The position numbers were made by a program, and so were the translations under genes. From Lineus longissimus (lineage: Eukaryota; Nemertea; Pilidiophora; Heteronemertea; Lineidae), in assembly GCF_910592395.1 (NCBI RefSeq), contig NC_088317.1:9982001-10046000 (forward strand): a stretch of 64,000 nt of DNA, written 5' to 3'. The notes under the pieces were generated by a model that saw nothing but the letters and a program-made list of their open reading frames with translations, was not told where the DNA came from and made no database searches. Within the stretch, counting starts at the first letter, position 1; each line of letters opens with the position of its first letter. This document shows positions 34,328 to 46,049 of the stretch, piece after piece.

Positions 34328-34626
34328 TGTCGGGAATTGTCATCCCGAATATACTAAAGTACATCAAGTGTCAATTCAGCCCACGCTAGGTCCTGGCGAC
34401 TGGTACAGAAGACATCCGTTTCTGGTACATTTCACCAATCTAGGGATGGTCACTCGGGTTCTGTTTATCTTAAAGGCCTTCCCACACCAAGAAACAGGAA
34501 GTGACTCATGCTTTCTTCAGAAGCCAAGGTTTGGCAAGATTAGTATTATAGCAAATAAAGTTAGTTCTCTGATGGTAACCAAAGAGTTTGCCTCGTTCTA
34601 TAGCATCATATCCCCAAACTTCCACA
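34328..34626 (+). mobile_element. inner BEL/Pao element: 3' LTR
   Basis: 299 bp, identical by eye to 27884-28182, followed by the target duplication CCCGT (34627-34631). It contains GCAAATAAAG (34552-34561), which may serve as the polyadenylation signal. Confidence 0.95.
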
Positions 34627-34631
34627 CCCGT

Positions 34632-37228
34632 CAGGATCGTGTTTGATGCAAGCAGCGGATCTCCATCTCTGAACGACTGCCTGTACGAAGGACCAAACAT
34701 GCTGCAGGATTTGAATGAATTGCTGATGCGCTTTCGTGTTGCCAAAATAGACTCACCGCCGACATCGCCCGCGCATTTCTATCCGTACGACTGATGGAAT
34801 GCGACCGAAAGTACGTGAAATTTCTTTGGTATAAGGATAATGACGTCACAAAGGAAATTGTACCATACGCCTGTAACACGATAATATTCGGCAATGTATC
34901 AAGCCCCTTTGCCCTTGCCATTACGCTACAAAAGCATCTCGCCGCCCATGCTGATTCTCCTGTGGCTAAAGATATGCAAAAATAAACTGTATGTGGACAA
35001 TCTCTTAACTGGAGTGGACACTGATGAAGAAGGATTAGCATACTATCATGAATCACGTGGATTGTTAAATGCCGCCGCCATGCATCTCCGTCAATGGGGC
35101 TCAAACTCAGAAAAGCTTACCAACCAGATTCAAGCAGACGGATTACAAACTAAGTCAAATGACGTCGGAGTCCTCGGTCTCAAATGGGCCACCAAATCGG
35201 ATAAACTGTTCATTGCAAAAAAGGAGTTACCATTGCCACAGGCACTTACAAAGCGGATCGCAACTTCACTAACCGCTTCCGTTTTCGACCCACTGGGGTT
35301 AATAGCACCAATGACTGTTCCCGCCAAAGCATTTGTAAATAAACTCTGGAAGCAAAATAGCAATTGGGATGAAAACTTGTCATCACAGGACCAAGAACAA
35401 TGGATAAAGATAGCCGAAAACCTCAGACAGGTGAATGATGTGAAACTACCACGTTGGCTAGGTGCCAACACCAAAAAACCACTTGAAATCATTATATTCT
35501 GTGACGCATGTCCAACCACCGCACTTGGATGCGTCGCCTACGCTAAACAGGATACCACTATCGCGCTGTTAGGATCCAAAAACAAAGTCATATCCAGCAA
35601 AAACGCACACCAAACAGTACCAAAACTTGAACTGATGGCCATGGTGATGGGAGTTGAATTCGGCGACACCCTGCGTAAAATCTACGCAAAGGACTACCCA
35701 GCGATTGAAATTACCTACACCACAGACTCTGAAATCGCCCTCTACTGGTTGAAGTCAGGAAAGAAACTCAAACCCTTCGTACAGAATCGTGTAAACATCA
35801 TCCGGGAGAAATCCAACCCCAACTCATGGTATCACGTGGCAACAGATGAAAATTCCGCCGATATCCTGTCCCGAGGTGCTACACATGAAGAATTACAGAG
35901 ATCGTCATGGATCACAGGACCTAAATGGTTAACCCAGCCAAGGCATACATGGCCCCTCAAGAATATACAGGACAAACCTGAAATCGCGATAACCCTTGCC
36001 GCAGGAGTAGAAATGGCAAATGTTTTTCAACCAGCCAGTCAAAACATAAACATGAGCAATGTCATAGATATCAACAGGTTTAGCTCATTGCAGAAACTTC
36101 TCCGAGTCACCGCGCTTGTGACACGCGCCTTCAGGTCAGGACCAATCAACCGTAGCATGCTTACTGCAGAGGATGTAAACAAAGCCGAGAAATTATGGAT
36201 ATCACATATCCAAACCACAGCATATGCAGACGTACTGACCTACTTCCAATGCCTCCACTCCGGGAGGGCTACCAGGTTTCCTAAACGCCCAGCCATCATT
36301 AACCAGCTCGGACTATTCATAGATAAATCGAACATTATCCGCTGCGGGGGGAGAATCTCCGCCGCTGATGTGGCACCGGACCGCAAATATCCGATTCTAC
36401 TGCCCCACCGATCCTACCTGACAACATTGGTCATTCAAAACGCTCATCATACCATGGTTCACTATGGTGTTGGCTCAACCATGGCACACCTTCGTAACAA
36501 ATACTGGATTACGTCCATGCGGGCGTCAGTGAAGAAAGTCATTGGACGCTGCGTCATCTGCAAGAAAGTAGCAGGCCGGCCATACCTCACACCCGTCGCA
36601 CCACCACTACCAGAATTTCGAATAAACGATCTAACCGCCTTCAAATCTACAGCAGTGGACTTTACATCGCATCTCTACGTGCGAGTCAATAACACCACTC
36701 AGAAAGTGTATGTCTGCCTCTTCACTTGTTGCACGACACGCGGTGTACACTTAGAAATCACTCCTGATCTTACAGTGGAATCTTTCATCAGATCTTTCAG
36801 ACGATTCACGTCAACACATTCCACACCAAGCCTCATATATTGCGACAATGCTAAAACTTTCACAGGAGCCGATGCAGAACTCAAACGCTTATACAACATT
36901 GTTAGCAGTGACCGCTTCAAAAATCACCTCACCGACAAAGGAATATATTTCAAATATGCGCCTGTACAAGCAAGTTGGTTCGCCGGTGTTCACGAGAGAC
37001 TAATTGGTGTAACCAAATTAGCACTCAAGAAAACTCTAAACAAATCACTAGTCTCGATTGACGAATTCCAGACCCTGATTAAGGAAATCCAGGCTACCAT
37101 AAACAACAGACCACTTACATATCTATCAGCGGATCCGAAGGAACTGAAGGCCATCACGCCAAATAACCTCATCTACGGACATGATGTCACATTGTTGCCA
37201 AATGAAGACATGCAGAATGAATCTATAG
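34632..37228 (+). pseudogene. outer BEL/Pao pol, 3' part (RT to integrase core), frameshifted
   Basis: This continues the outer element's RT after the inner insertion ([17 protein letters not shown]). A frameshift lies near 34750 before the [12 protein letters not shown] strand, and another in an A-run near 34976-34985, just before YVDNLL. From there the frame is open to 37228 through RNase H (IIFCDACPTTALGC, TTDSEIALYW, NSADILSRG). The integrase zinc site (HHTMVHYG, CVICKK) and catalytic D, D and E (TAVDFTSHLY, LIYCDNAKTF, SWFAGVHERL) are also there. The integrase C-terminal region found in the inner copy (after its LLPHQEV) is absent; foreign sequence starts at about 37228. This copy cannot make a complete pol. 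Confidence 0.85.
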
Positions 37229-37790
37229 GCGTTTTTACACGGTGCGGGTTCAAGCCGGATCGAGACTAGTTCAGGTACCAGCCGGTTTATTTTCCCTCGT
37301 GTAAAAGCGAACCTACCGTCCTGAACCCTCCTGGTCCGAGGCGGGTTCCGATCGCCGGTCTCGGGTCGGTGCAGGCCGGTGTAGGCCGGTGGAGGAGGGT
37401 TTATTTATGCGTGTAAAAGCGAACCGGCTCCGAGCCGGTTTGCACACGGTACTCGCGTGACGTCATTCGCGGGAATAGCTGCCGTGTTCCTGGCATGAAA
37501 TTTTCCGCGGAAAGAAACTGCTGTGAAATCTTCAATTTATCGAGAGCAAGAGCTTTCTTTCCATACAAATGCTGTGTACAAAGCAAAAACTCTGCATCTC
37601 ACCGGCGCCATCGTAAACCATTTTGTATTATTTGTTGTTGTGATATTTTCGTAGCTCCACCGCCAGCAGGATTGATCAGCGCCACCAATTGACGATGTTA
37701 GTGACGAACCGGCCTGGAGCCGGATCGAGGCCAGATCGTCGAACCGTCCCCGTGTAAAAGCGAAATGAACCGTCCTGAACCAAACACGCC
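37228..37790. mobile_element. non-autonomous element replacing the end of outer pol
   Basis: The left end reads GGCGTTTTTACACGG and the right end carries the inverted counterpart CCGTGTAAAAGCG (37750-37762). The motif TGTAAAAGCGAACC occurs again at about 37299 and 37412. GC-rich CCGGTTC/GAACCGG palindromic words fill the inside. There is no transposase. Exact borders and target duplication could not be fixed. The reading frame across it (to the stop at 37269) adds about a dozen non-homologous residues to integrase. Confidence 0.55.
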
Positions 37791-37988
37791 TCGCGCAACT
37801 TTAATTGGAATGCAGGTGCATTGTTTGTTTAGATTACATTTAGTACCGTTAGGGTAAATTGAGGATTCATTGTTGACAACCTGTCACTCGGGACTGGCCC
37901 ACTTTATGCACGCGTATTTCCGGAAACTTGAGGTCAAGTGACCGGCTCACTGGATGTAAACACAACTTAGATCTCGCTCGGCCGGGAG
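37791..37988 (+). mobile_element. outer BEL 3' untranslated region and polypurine tract
   Basis: About 200 bp of non-coding sequence ending in CGGCCGGGAG directly before the LTR. It resembles the inner element's GGCCGCGGGGAA primer. Integrase C-terminal coding sequence does not resume here, so the end of pol was deleted. Confidence 0.6.
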
Positions 37989-38260
37989 TGTCAGATATTG
38001 CATATGGTACCACCCAGAGCTTCGTTGCCAGAATCTACATCTGTTTTAGATTAACCCGGGGCCACGGGTAGCGCTAGATTAGGACTTTCTCACGTTCGCA
38101 GTTTGCTTTGATGTCTGTAATATGCCACATTTGTGGGAAAATAAAGATATGATGATTCAGTTGTTAGTATGAAACCATCGTGTTTAGTTCGCCATCAGAT
38201 CTGCGATCGCTGCAACTCCCATTTAGTAAATGTGTAGGAATCATCTTGCCATTTATGACA
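37989..38260 (+). mobile_element. outer BEL/Pao element: 3' LTR
   Basis: 272-bp LTR identical by eye to 24927-25198, followed by the target duplication AAATT (38261-38265). A GAAAATAAAG (38139-38148) could be the polyadenylation signal. LTR identity would suggest youth, but the coding region is damaged and the 5' side is rearranged, so LTR identity may reflect gene conversion or an assembly artefact. Confidence 0.9.
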
Positions 38261-40912
38261 AAATTCGTCATGTAAACTGATGAATATTATAGAAAGCCAA
38301 GGTATGAAAATCAACTTTAAGAAATATCTATGTAATGAGATCATAGAACATTTTTATGTGTCACTGGTACAAACTGTGAAGTTGAATTTCCAACCTTTTT
38401 AATCTGATTGGCTAGTAACTTTATGATGCTGCAATGTAAACACTGAGCACATGGCTAATAATAACCAGTCATCTTTCTGATCACCTGTTCATGAAATGAT
38501 TTTGGGCTTGCGTTCACAAACGATGAATTTTCATATTAATCCAAGCTGAATTTCATAATCCATGTAAGCACAGACTTACGTCCATAATATCAGTAAAGAT
38601 GCCACACTAAAATGTTGTTGGATTTTCCTCCAAAGACATCAAAATACCAGGCTAAACAATGGGAACCTACAGGTTTTCCTACTCCTACAACAAACAGTTA
38701 GTGTACTGGTTGTTGTCATGAAACACTCGTCAGGTTTACTGGCCATATGGGTCTGTCCAAGCTGGGGGTGATTTCTTTCATTTTAGTTGAATTTTTGATA
38801 TTCAAGTATGTGGAACCTGCTACCCCAGGCTGCTACCTTACCCCTTTGGGCCTATATGGTTGTTCCCATATCTCATGCTGAAATGCCTGGTACCAAGTGA
38901 AACAACAAGGAAGAGAATAAATAGCACTGATAAAGAACCCTGGCAACTGACCCCTCGCATATTTCTTTGTTTCTTGAAAAGTAAGAATTAGCTTGGGTCT
39001 TGTAAGACAATTATGTAAGAAGATGGGATTACAACTTCAGGGCTATTCAAGAGCTGTTGCGTTTACTGGACAAACCACACTGCCCAAATGCACAAGTTCT
39101 CAATAAATACTGTAGCCATGTGAAAGTTTGGTGGGCTAGCATGTCAGATACTCATCAACTAGCCAATAATAAGGTCAGGTCAGATACCACATGCTGTGTT
39201 TATAGAACAGCCTCCAGATTGCCACTAGCGCTGCGCAAAATTTATCAGTCGACAACCAGATCCCGCCAGAGATCCTGGCTTGAGATAATATTGTTGTATA
39301 AAAAGTACGTGTACTATATTCTTGCAAAGTGATAGTAGTGTTGTAATAAAGTCAGTTTTTCTCAGTTTTTCTTATCTACATGTAAGTTGTGAAACCGTTT
39401 CATTCAATCTTGATTAATATAAAACATCATGGTGCTACCATGCCGACTAACCGGCGGCTCATATCGTTCCTAGACTTCTCCTTACAGGAGCGGGAGACCG
39501 ACGCACAACGACATGATTCGGCATGTTCATCTCTATACTATCAGAAGTGAATGTGGAACGTTTTACGTTGAAAAAACAAAAGGAAGTAGAAACCATAGTT
39601 ACTGTGATCTTTGCTTAGGCCAGACAAAAATAATTCTGTGTTTCCGGTTACATAGGCTTGATTGTACTGGTGGGCCAGAGGTGACTACAGTGCACCAGTG
39701 CTTTTAAATATGCTACGGCTCTCGCTACGATCGATCGAGTATCAAAAACCTGAATCTCAGGATGGTCATGGTGCGAATTTACATTTTGGTGCCAGATGCA
39801 TTATAAAAATGCTAGCTGAACATAACCTTAATAGCTGGCGTTTCTCCATGAAAGGAATATTTTCGTACACAAATGATGCATGTCATTAAAAGCATGGAAT
39901 TTTGGCGTCTCACAAAAGCATTTGGAAAAATAATCACATTTTTACAACCAGAGGCTCGAGCTTGGTTTATATGTTTTCGAGTGCGTAGACGCTTATTTTG
40001 TTTTGCAATTTCCCTAGATGTTTTGAAAGGGGTGATAATGGAATGCATATCGAGAAATAATCATCGTAAGCATGCAGCAGCCGTCCAAGCAAAAACTACA
40101 CATCGTAGGCGTGGCACCCTTAACTGGTTTAGTAATGTAACTTGGCAATTTGGATGCACAAGATTCGAAATGTAGTTGTCTGTTCCATCGGATGGCCTTA
40201 TAGGATGGTCCATCACTGGACATCAGGGAGGTCTACCCTCAGGAGCAGACAAGAGAAAGGAAGGTCGAAAGATTTTGAAGCAAAGATACCAGCCATAGGT
40301 AGCCTTATAGGAGTGTCTCCTTTTCTGGTGAAAACGAACCTCAGACTAGGCTATGGCGCAAGATTTTTAAAGACCTATTCGTCAGTCCTGTTCGTTGCAC
40401 CAGCAAAGAGGGACCTCAGGGAGGCTGACCACGTTTGGCAAGTAACCTTGCATCAAATTGACTAAACAATTAATTTCATCAATTTGAGTGCTTAACATTT
40501 TGGCAGATTCTCTGGTTAATTTGGTGCATCTTTGCTTGACCGGCTGTTAAACCTGTTTTGTTGGCTGATGGGAAAATGATTTAAGTTGGTCCCTATCTGG
40601 GGAGTGTTTTTTTAAAGAGCTCTTCATCTTTTCTCTCTCAAACTAAAAAACTCTACAGATGGAGAGCATATTTTGTTGCTGTAATTCTCGAAACATTGGA
40701 GTGGTTGTGAAATTACTCACTGTTAAACAGTATACAACAAGTCGCATTTGTCATGTAACCTAAGAATTATTCAAAGATTAAGGTTTTTGCTCGATTGCTT
40801 TGGAAATACATTTACCAATGTGTTGAATACGTTGAAAAAAATCGAATAACTCAACGATGCAGCGAGGTCTGAAACGAACTTAGGTAATTCCTATTAAAAA
40901 GAATCTACTCAC
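38261..40912. other. remaining SET-gene intron; nothing recognised
   Basis: The first 160 bases are the flank also found at 25199-25358. The rest shows no gene, RNA or clear element. Short frames in both directions lack motifs. The SET-gene donor (GTGAGT) lies at 40912-40907. Confidence 0.5.
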
Positions 40913-41041
40913 CGATGGATTTATCGATATACTTCTTTTCAAACCCTGGAGGGTCATCTTCACTTTCTGTTGGCGTATTTCCCTCCTCACTTCGAGATGC
41001 CCGCGTTGATCGCCTCATAATACTGAGCCCGGACCTAATGT
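40913..41041 (-). CDS. KMT5A-like SET-domain methyltransferase, pre-SET exon
   Basis: A 129-bp exon bounded by a strong acceptor (CTTTTTTCCTCTTCAG) and a strong donor (GTGAGTAG). It encodes a basic and acidic linker (MRRSTRASRSEEG, then TPTESEDDP) and then PPGFEKKYIDKSIG, the segment that leads into the SET domain of KMT5A-like proteins. It enters in phase 2 and leaves in phase 1 and joins the exon at 19826-19994 to read KSIGWGVFATK. Upstream exons must lie to the right of 41041; none was recognised. The intron to the next exon is 20,918 bp and contains both BEL elements and the kinase frame. Confidence 0.8.
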
Positions 41042-44000
41042 CTGAAGAGGAAAAAAGTAGATTGTCAAGCATGTATGAGTAAAGAGCTTTACAAAAATCG
41101 AACAGTGTGCTTAAAAGTGACAGTAGCAAATCGTAATATGAACTATATTATGCCGGTGTTCACGTTTTTCACAGCATCTATGTAAAGACACAGAACTCGA
41201 AGGATTCTTCAAAAGTAATATTTTGGGTTTAATAAGTACGTTCAACGGGCAGAGCGCGATTACAAACTTGTCCTGGGCATTCATCGAAAGAGTGTAGGCC
41301 TACGTGCACATACACCCGAGCGTAATAAAGTGGAATGCTCATTCATTCAGGAGATCATTGCAGGACTTTTCCGCCATATCTTTCAAGTACGATATCACTT
41401 CCACGCCGTTTCATATACCACCTTCAATTTGACAGGAAGAGAAAGAGGAAGAGAAAGCGCCAGTTAGCCAACCCCATGCTAGTTACTTACCAAAAGAAAT
41501 TTCGCAAGTCTTCTTCCTCTGGAGTCCAAAATCGTTGTGAGGACAAAGCTGTTAATCCCGCGTAAATAGTCCTGAAGTCCGCCAAACACAGTATCTAGAC
41601 TGCCTCTGGTTGGCTACATTTTGCCGCCAAAATAGTTTTGTAGTAATAGTTCAGTACGGGGTAACTGCCCGGAATGTGGAGACAAACCAATCCTCTGGTT
41701 CCCACAACCTTGCTGGCCTCTCATTGTCGCAATATCTGTTATGGGGAAAAGGCGTCCCCACTATTGATGATAAGAGTCGAACGTCCCCACGCCCCGGTGT
41801 ATAAAATGCTTCAGGTCCTAAATCCTTCAATTCCTCATAAATAACGACCCAGACTATAGGTCTGTTAATAAAGTGCAAAAATTATAAGCAGCTGACAAGT
41901 TATCATCATGCTCGTTCAAAATCTACATCTACAATCTAAAGAAGATGAGGTAATAAAAGGTGACTTTGTTCTGTGATTCAATACTTGTACCACGGCGAAA
42001 AATCCGAACGAGAGTTCGGGGTCCTCAAACCGCACAAACATGTCACTACAGTAGAACCCCGCATGAAGACCATCTGTAACAAAACATTCTTAATGCTTTT
42101 CCAAATCACACAGTCACGTATATCTATTAAACCGGACTCAAAAACGAGACCACTTCGTGCACTAAAATTGCCACTAGTCTGTGTCCTATTATGCATGTTA
42201 GGTGGTATCAGAACCGGGGCTGGCCTATACCCGGCTATCTGAATGTGATTATCAGAACAAAATGTGGTGTGACGTGGACGCACCTTTCACAACATTAGCG
42301 ATTGAACATCGGCAAAAAGGTGGAAAGGGAACTTAACCCCTTCGGCCAGTATCACCAACCGCCCACGTTCAGGAGTCGACCCTAGTGTCTATTTTCCTCA
42401 TAACTCGCTCATAATGGTCATATGAGCACGGGACTAATAGAAAATGTAATTGTCTAGACGAAGTGAAGTCATTTTGGCGCGTGTACCATGTAATGTACGG
42501 ACCGTGGCGACTCTTTAGTTCATTTGGCAAACAGTCAGCTGCCGAATGACACAGCTCGTCCAGACGTGCATCAAGTAGCAAGAAAGTTTTTTTAGCAGCT
42601 ACATCGATCCCGACACTTGAATTGCGCCTGGAATTACCACAGGTCTAATGTCATGGCCCCGGGTCAAGGCGCCACCGCCACGTGTCGAAAGTTGCACATT
42701 TGAAATTTACCTGGGCACGAACCGAGCGCCTTATGAACATGTGACAGCTCGTGAGAGGTAGCTGGTCATCGTGACCGAAATCCGGTCCATGCGGCACGCC
42801 TAAAACGCTAGGCGTCATCGAGATGTCGATATTTGACAGCCCCTTTCGCAAACCTGGCTAAAGAGAGGGCCATTTCCAGTCCTGGACAGTGCTGAAAGGG
42901 TTAAGGTCAATGTTATTTACATTCTACACAAGTAAAGGTTTTGGAATCTGTAAAACCGCCCACTGATGAAATGGACCTAGATATTTCGATGGTGACGACA
43001 CCCAAATGAACTCAGTTTACTGCTCATTTAATTCATCGGCCTTGCAAGGAATACATGTGGGATTGGTCTAAAGTGCTATCAGCGCCGAAAGTAGGCCTAT
43101 TAATAGCTGATAGTATCACGATATCGGCAAATAACTACAATTGAATAAAATGTTGGTTCATGCAAATATGCCAAGGGCTTGTAATAGTGTTCAGCATCCA
43201 GACTGAGTTTAATGGAAACCAACTAAAGCAAACTTATGAAAAGGTGCCTTCTAACGTTGCTACCGGTACATGAAAAAAGCACTGGGTTGATGATCCAAAC
43301 TGGTTTGTTTAGAAAAGCTACACATCCAGCATGTCAATTTTAATCACCTGCATGTACTTTTAGGGTCACGAAGGTCAGAAACTGGAAAAGAAATTTGCCA
43401 TGTTAACTGTTTTAGCTTTATAAAGTTGATTTTATATGATCATGCGGCTTAATTTGTAAACGTTATGGAAAACACGGAAAGGCCAATATTTGATAATCAC
43501 CACCGCCGACTATTATAGGCTGGCTTATTCATTGCCATGCCAGCCAAATAAAGTTTTACATTTGATTTTGCAATGTACCGGTATCATGTCATGAGTATGT
43601 GTCTTTGGCGATTTGACGACCGATGCGACTGTTGCTCACATGAGATAGGCTTCCGTCAAAGAAAGCTGGTATCTTTTTAGAGGAAGTCGATATGCATGCA
43701 GCACCAATGGAGGCATGATAAAGTTACACGAATTCGACAAACAGGGAGGGATCTCTCCAATCTGAAAGTATTGAAATGATTTAATACGCTTGCACCAGGA
43801 TTATCACCAGGCAGTCAATCTCAGTCCACTAACTGTGCTGCTTAAAATATTAGTACTTTGAAGACCAACAGTTTTACCATCAAAATCATATAATGCGTGT
43901 AGTCCTCCAAGATTCGAGAGAGTAACAAAATACTGGCTAAGAGAGGCGAAGACGGTGTATATATACCCACGCAATTCTCCAGAGGTCAAGTGCATTATCC

Positions 44001-46049
44001 AATGTCAAGAGCTACTTTCTGCAGTATGGGCAATTAAAATAGTTTGTTTTGAAATAAAGTCCTGACTCTGGAACATGAGATATGTTCTGCTGCAAATGGA
44101 AATTTCTGCAATGTGTAGGCCTAAAGTCAAGAGAAAATGATACAAGCGCATACTGATAGGTTGACGAGCGCCTGCATAAAAGGCCTATAATTCCAACCGG
44201 CTTAACAGAGTCTACACAGTATTCTTTTTGCTGATAGTTTAGCTTCGAATTAATGAATTTCTGCCTATTTCTTAAAATCTCAATGACACTTGAGATGAAC
44301 TGCTGTCTATCTCTCAATCTTCATGACTGCTGTATTTATTATATTGAATTCAAACTACCGCTACAAATCATTTTAATAGTAGTATTATTTTAAAGCCCGC
44401 GTTAGCGATAACGTAAAAAGCACTTCAAGAAGGTACACTCTGGCAAGAACAGAAATGGCAGAAGGATCGCATTTTCCTTACCCACGTATCTTTGCTGGTA
44501 CCGCTATGATTGTTGACCCTTGCTTTCAAGCCAGTATTTGAAGGTGAAAGTGCAATGCGCTAGACATAGACATTCATTTGACTTATAAGATGATCGGCTA
44601 CATTCCACAGGCCTGTGTTAGATCTATGCTTTCGTACAATTGCTCTTTACTGTGATAATTTACAAGAGTAGGCTTTGAAATTGACTGTGAACTGATGAGC
44701 AAGGTCACACGGCACAGATCCAGATCTGGAAAGGGAAAAAATACCTATGTGACCGTAGCTTTAGAAAGCAGTGGATGGCGATACATTGACAGTCCTCGCG
44801 ATAAAAAAGGAATTTTTTTGAAAATCCACTGGGGGTTCGAGAAATATCTACTGAACGCCTTCTCCTGCCAAAAGGTATGCTCAATGTTTGCTGATTTAGT
44901 TGCACCCAAAGTTAGTATTCAAAAATGTGTAAAACATGAGCTTGTTGTAACACCCTCCGAAATGCATGCTGACATTATTGTATGCTACCGATGTTAAGTA
45001 TAGGCATTGAACGTGAAAAAAACTATTCCACACATGTCGCTAATCAAGGCGAGACCCACTTTTCTGTGCAATTCTGGCATGTTTTTCTATGTCTGCGCGT
45101 GGTAAAATCATATCGTGTGTCTTAACGCTCTCAATGCGGTAATGTAAAACGATATGTCATAAGGCCTAGTGATGACCTGCTGTTTAGGCCAACTGTGACA
45201 GGGTGTCGTAGGTTCACAACTCTCAGTGTGACAGCCATGCACATGTACATGTAAGCCTACTTGAATTATGTTTGCAGTTCTTAGGGGCTGGAGCACTGAA
45301 GTGCACTTAGTTGGGCACTCGAGAGTTTTCCAGTTATCACAACGTAGGTCCTGGAAGGAGTAAAAATTTAATCGGCGGGTACGCCTAGAATGTTGCAACC
45401 TATTATAATTGTTAAAGGAAAGGAAAAATAAACTGTCGATTTTATGACCCACCGCCCCCCCCCCCGGAAATAGTTCCTAAATTCCAGTTTTAACAGAACC
45501 CCGGCCGTTTAAAATATATATGGGCCTGGCTGCTCAAACAGCATTAGAGTTGATGCCAACGTTAGTGCTAACGCTGGCTTTACACTTTCTCTTATTGGAG
45601 AGATGGTATATATTAATTGAAATGTTATCAAATTCCAGATAACTGTTTTAGATGTGACATAATTTTTTCCAAATCGGTGATATTCAACTGCTACATAAGT
45701 GAGATTTTAAAGCTAGCGTTGGCGTTAACTCTCACCCTGATTGAGCAACCGGGCCCAGGAACGAAAGAGTAGGCCTACTGGGAAGAGGCACAGACATCAT
45801 ACTTTGTCAGTCAGGCTGAATAATTACCATAGAAAAAGAAGAAAAAAATTCGCAACTATGTAATCAGGCACAACTACACCAATATTGATGCAAGTAGGCA
45901 TAGAATATTGCATACACGCATGCATGGGTCTGAGACACAAGCCTGCTGGTCAATGTCAAGTGTGGCCATGCCTGATCGGTTGCATGCATTGCCCCTCGCT
46001 CGTATTGGTTGCTTGACAATTTTGGGAGGCGAGAGGAAAATTGTCCCCT
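41042..46049. other. no gene recognised
   Basis: Five kilobases without supportable genes. It should contain earlier exons of the SET gene, but none could be proved. The frame at 44695-44997 (100 codons, plus) has no motif. A poly-C run lies near 45453-45465. Base composition is ordinary. Confidence 0.4.

Noticed and set aside
34588-34794. Separate small protein at the right border of the inner LTR
   Set aside because: It is LTR sequence followed by outer RT, ended by a frameshift near 34750.
25491-37269. Host genes encoding zinc-knuckle or integrase proteins
   Set aside because: They lie between paired LTRs with primer sites and target duplications; they are retrotransposon genes.
44695-44997. 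100-codon frame starting MSKVTRHRSRSGKGK
   Set aside because: No recognisable domain and no supporting neighbours; length is possible by chance in this composition.
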